Origin: Cololabis saira
Taxonomy: Eukaryota; Chordata; Actinopteri; Beloniformes; Belonidae
Length of the DNA stretch: 64,000 nt
NCBI RefSeq assembly: GCF_033807715.1
Contig: NC_084591.1
Span: 48,319,915-48,383,914 of the forward strand
Reading direction: 5' to 3'
In this document: positions 63,681 to 64,000 of the stretch, piece by piece
How the letters are laid out: every line of letters starts with the position of its first letter
How positions within the stretch are numbered: position 1 is the first letter of the stretch
The notes under the pieces: generated by a model
Told to the model about the DNA's origin: nothing
What the model saw: the letters and a program-made list of their open reading frames with translations, nothing else
Databases searched by the model: none
Translations under genes and position numbers: made by a program

Positions 63681-64000
63681 CTATATGAATTTATTGAGGT
63701 TAAAAATAAATCATATGCAGTAGTACGATATCAATGGAAGTCATTTAATAGTTTTTTTATTGAAAAACAGGGTATTTAAAATAAAATAAGTCCCGTCATT
63801 TGACTCGCGAGCGTAACTTCCAGAAATAAATAAATATTGCAGAAGCTTGCGCTCTTCTGACACAAGAATGAACATAAAGAGGAAGGCCTATATACTATAT
63901 AAAATAAAACAATTTGTAAACAAATAAAAAACACATCTGGAGTGGCAAATAACATTTTATTAACATGGCCATGCTGCCAACTTGAAATAAAAAAATGTCC
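63681..64000. other. SETD6 intron 5, no feature seen
   Basis: AT-rich sequence; no exon 6 of SETD6 was found before the window ends. Confidence 0.5.

Overview
This window is vertebrate nuclear DNA, most likely from a ray-finned (teleost) fish. Its genes are split into short exons with GT-AG introns and match vertebrate BBS2 and SETD6. The rest is mostly fish-type transposon debris, fold-back MITEs, tetranucleotide arrays and minisatellites. There are no operons and no bacterial gene structure.

Layout. Positions 1-4,400 hold nested DNA-transposon remnants. BBS2 runs on the minus strand from its start codon at 33,699 down to its penultimate coding exon at 4,420-4,568. Sixteen coding exons join in frame to 675 codons; the last exon (about 37 codons in human) was not found. 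The BBS2 introns hold a 6.6-kb minisatellite (6,038-12,634), at least four fold-back/MITE families, a 5'-inverted LINE copy (18,411-19,950) and many (GGAA)n/(CCTT)n arrays. Most of those arrays sit inside one TTAA-targeting, piggyBac-like MITE family. Two X-box motifs and an NRF1-like site near 35.3-35.45 kb are candidate BBS2 promoter elements, pushed away from the start codon by a nested transposon of about 1.1 kb.

Two related Tc1/mariner-like elements occupy 35,855-38,746. Then comes a tRNA-Pro cluster on the minus strand with eight genes, seven with anticodon AGG and one with UGG. The cluster contains a tandem duplication of a 9,550-bp unit (38,937-48,486 and 48,487-58,036). I saw only one base difference between the copies, and the duplication boundaries fall in tRNA genes. 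Each unit carries a broken hAT/ZMYM1-like transposase gene (three frameshifts and one stop) and a second protein gene, of a family I cannot name, with two C-x2-C...K-Y-H-x2-C modules and one internal stop.

SETD6, a SET-domain lysine methyltransferase, starts on the plus strand at 58,584, 134 bp from the divergent tRNA-Pro(UGG) gene. Five coding exons (193 codons plus 2 nt) lie in the window and the gene continues past its right end. Three CACGTG E-boxes spaced exactly 18 bp apart lie just upstream of its ATG.

The working genes are therefore a cilium gene (BBS2), a tRNA-Pro cluster and a chromatin/NF-kB methyltransferase gene (SETD6). They are neighbours without an evident functional link. 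The main interest is how transposons seeded tandem repeats, altered splice-site neighbourhoods in BBS2, and were carried along in a tRNA-bounded segmental duplication. Family assignments come from memory of family sequences; no database search was run.
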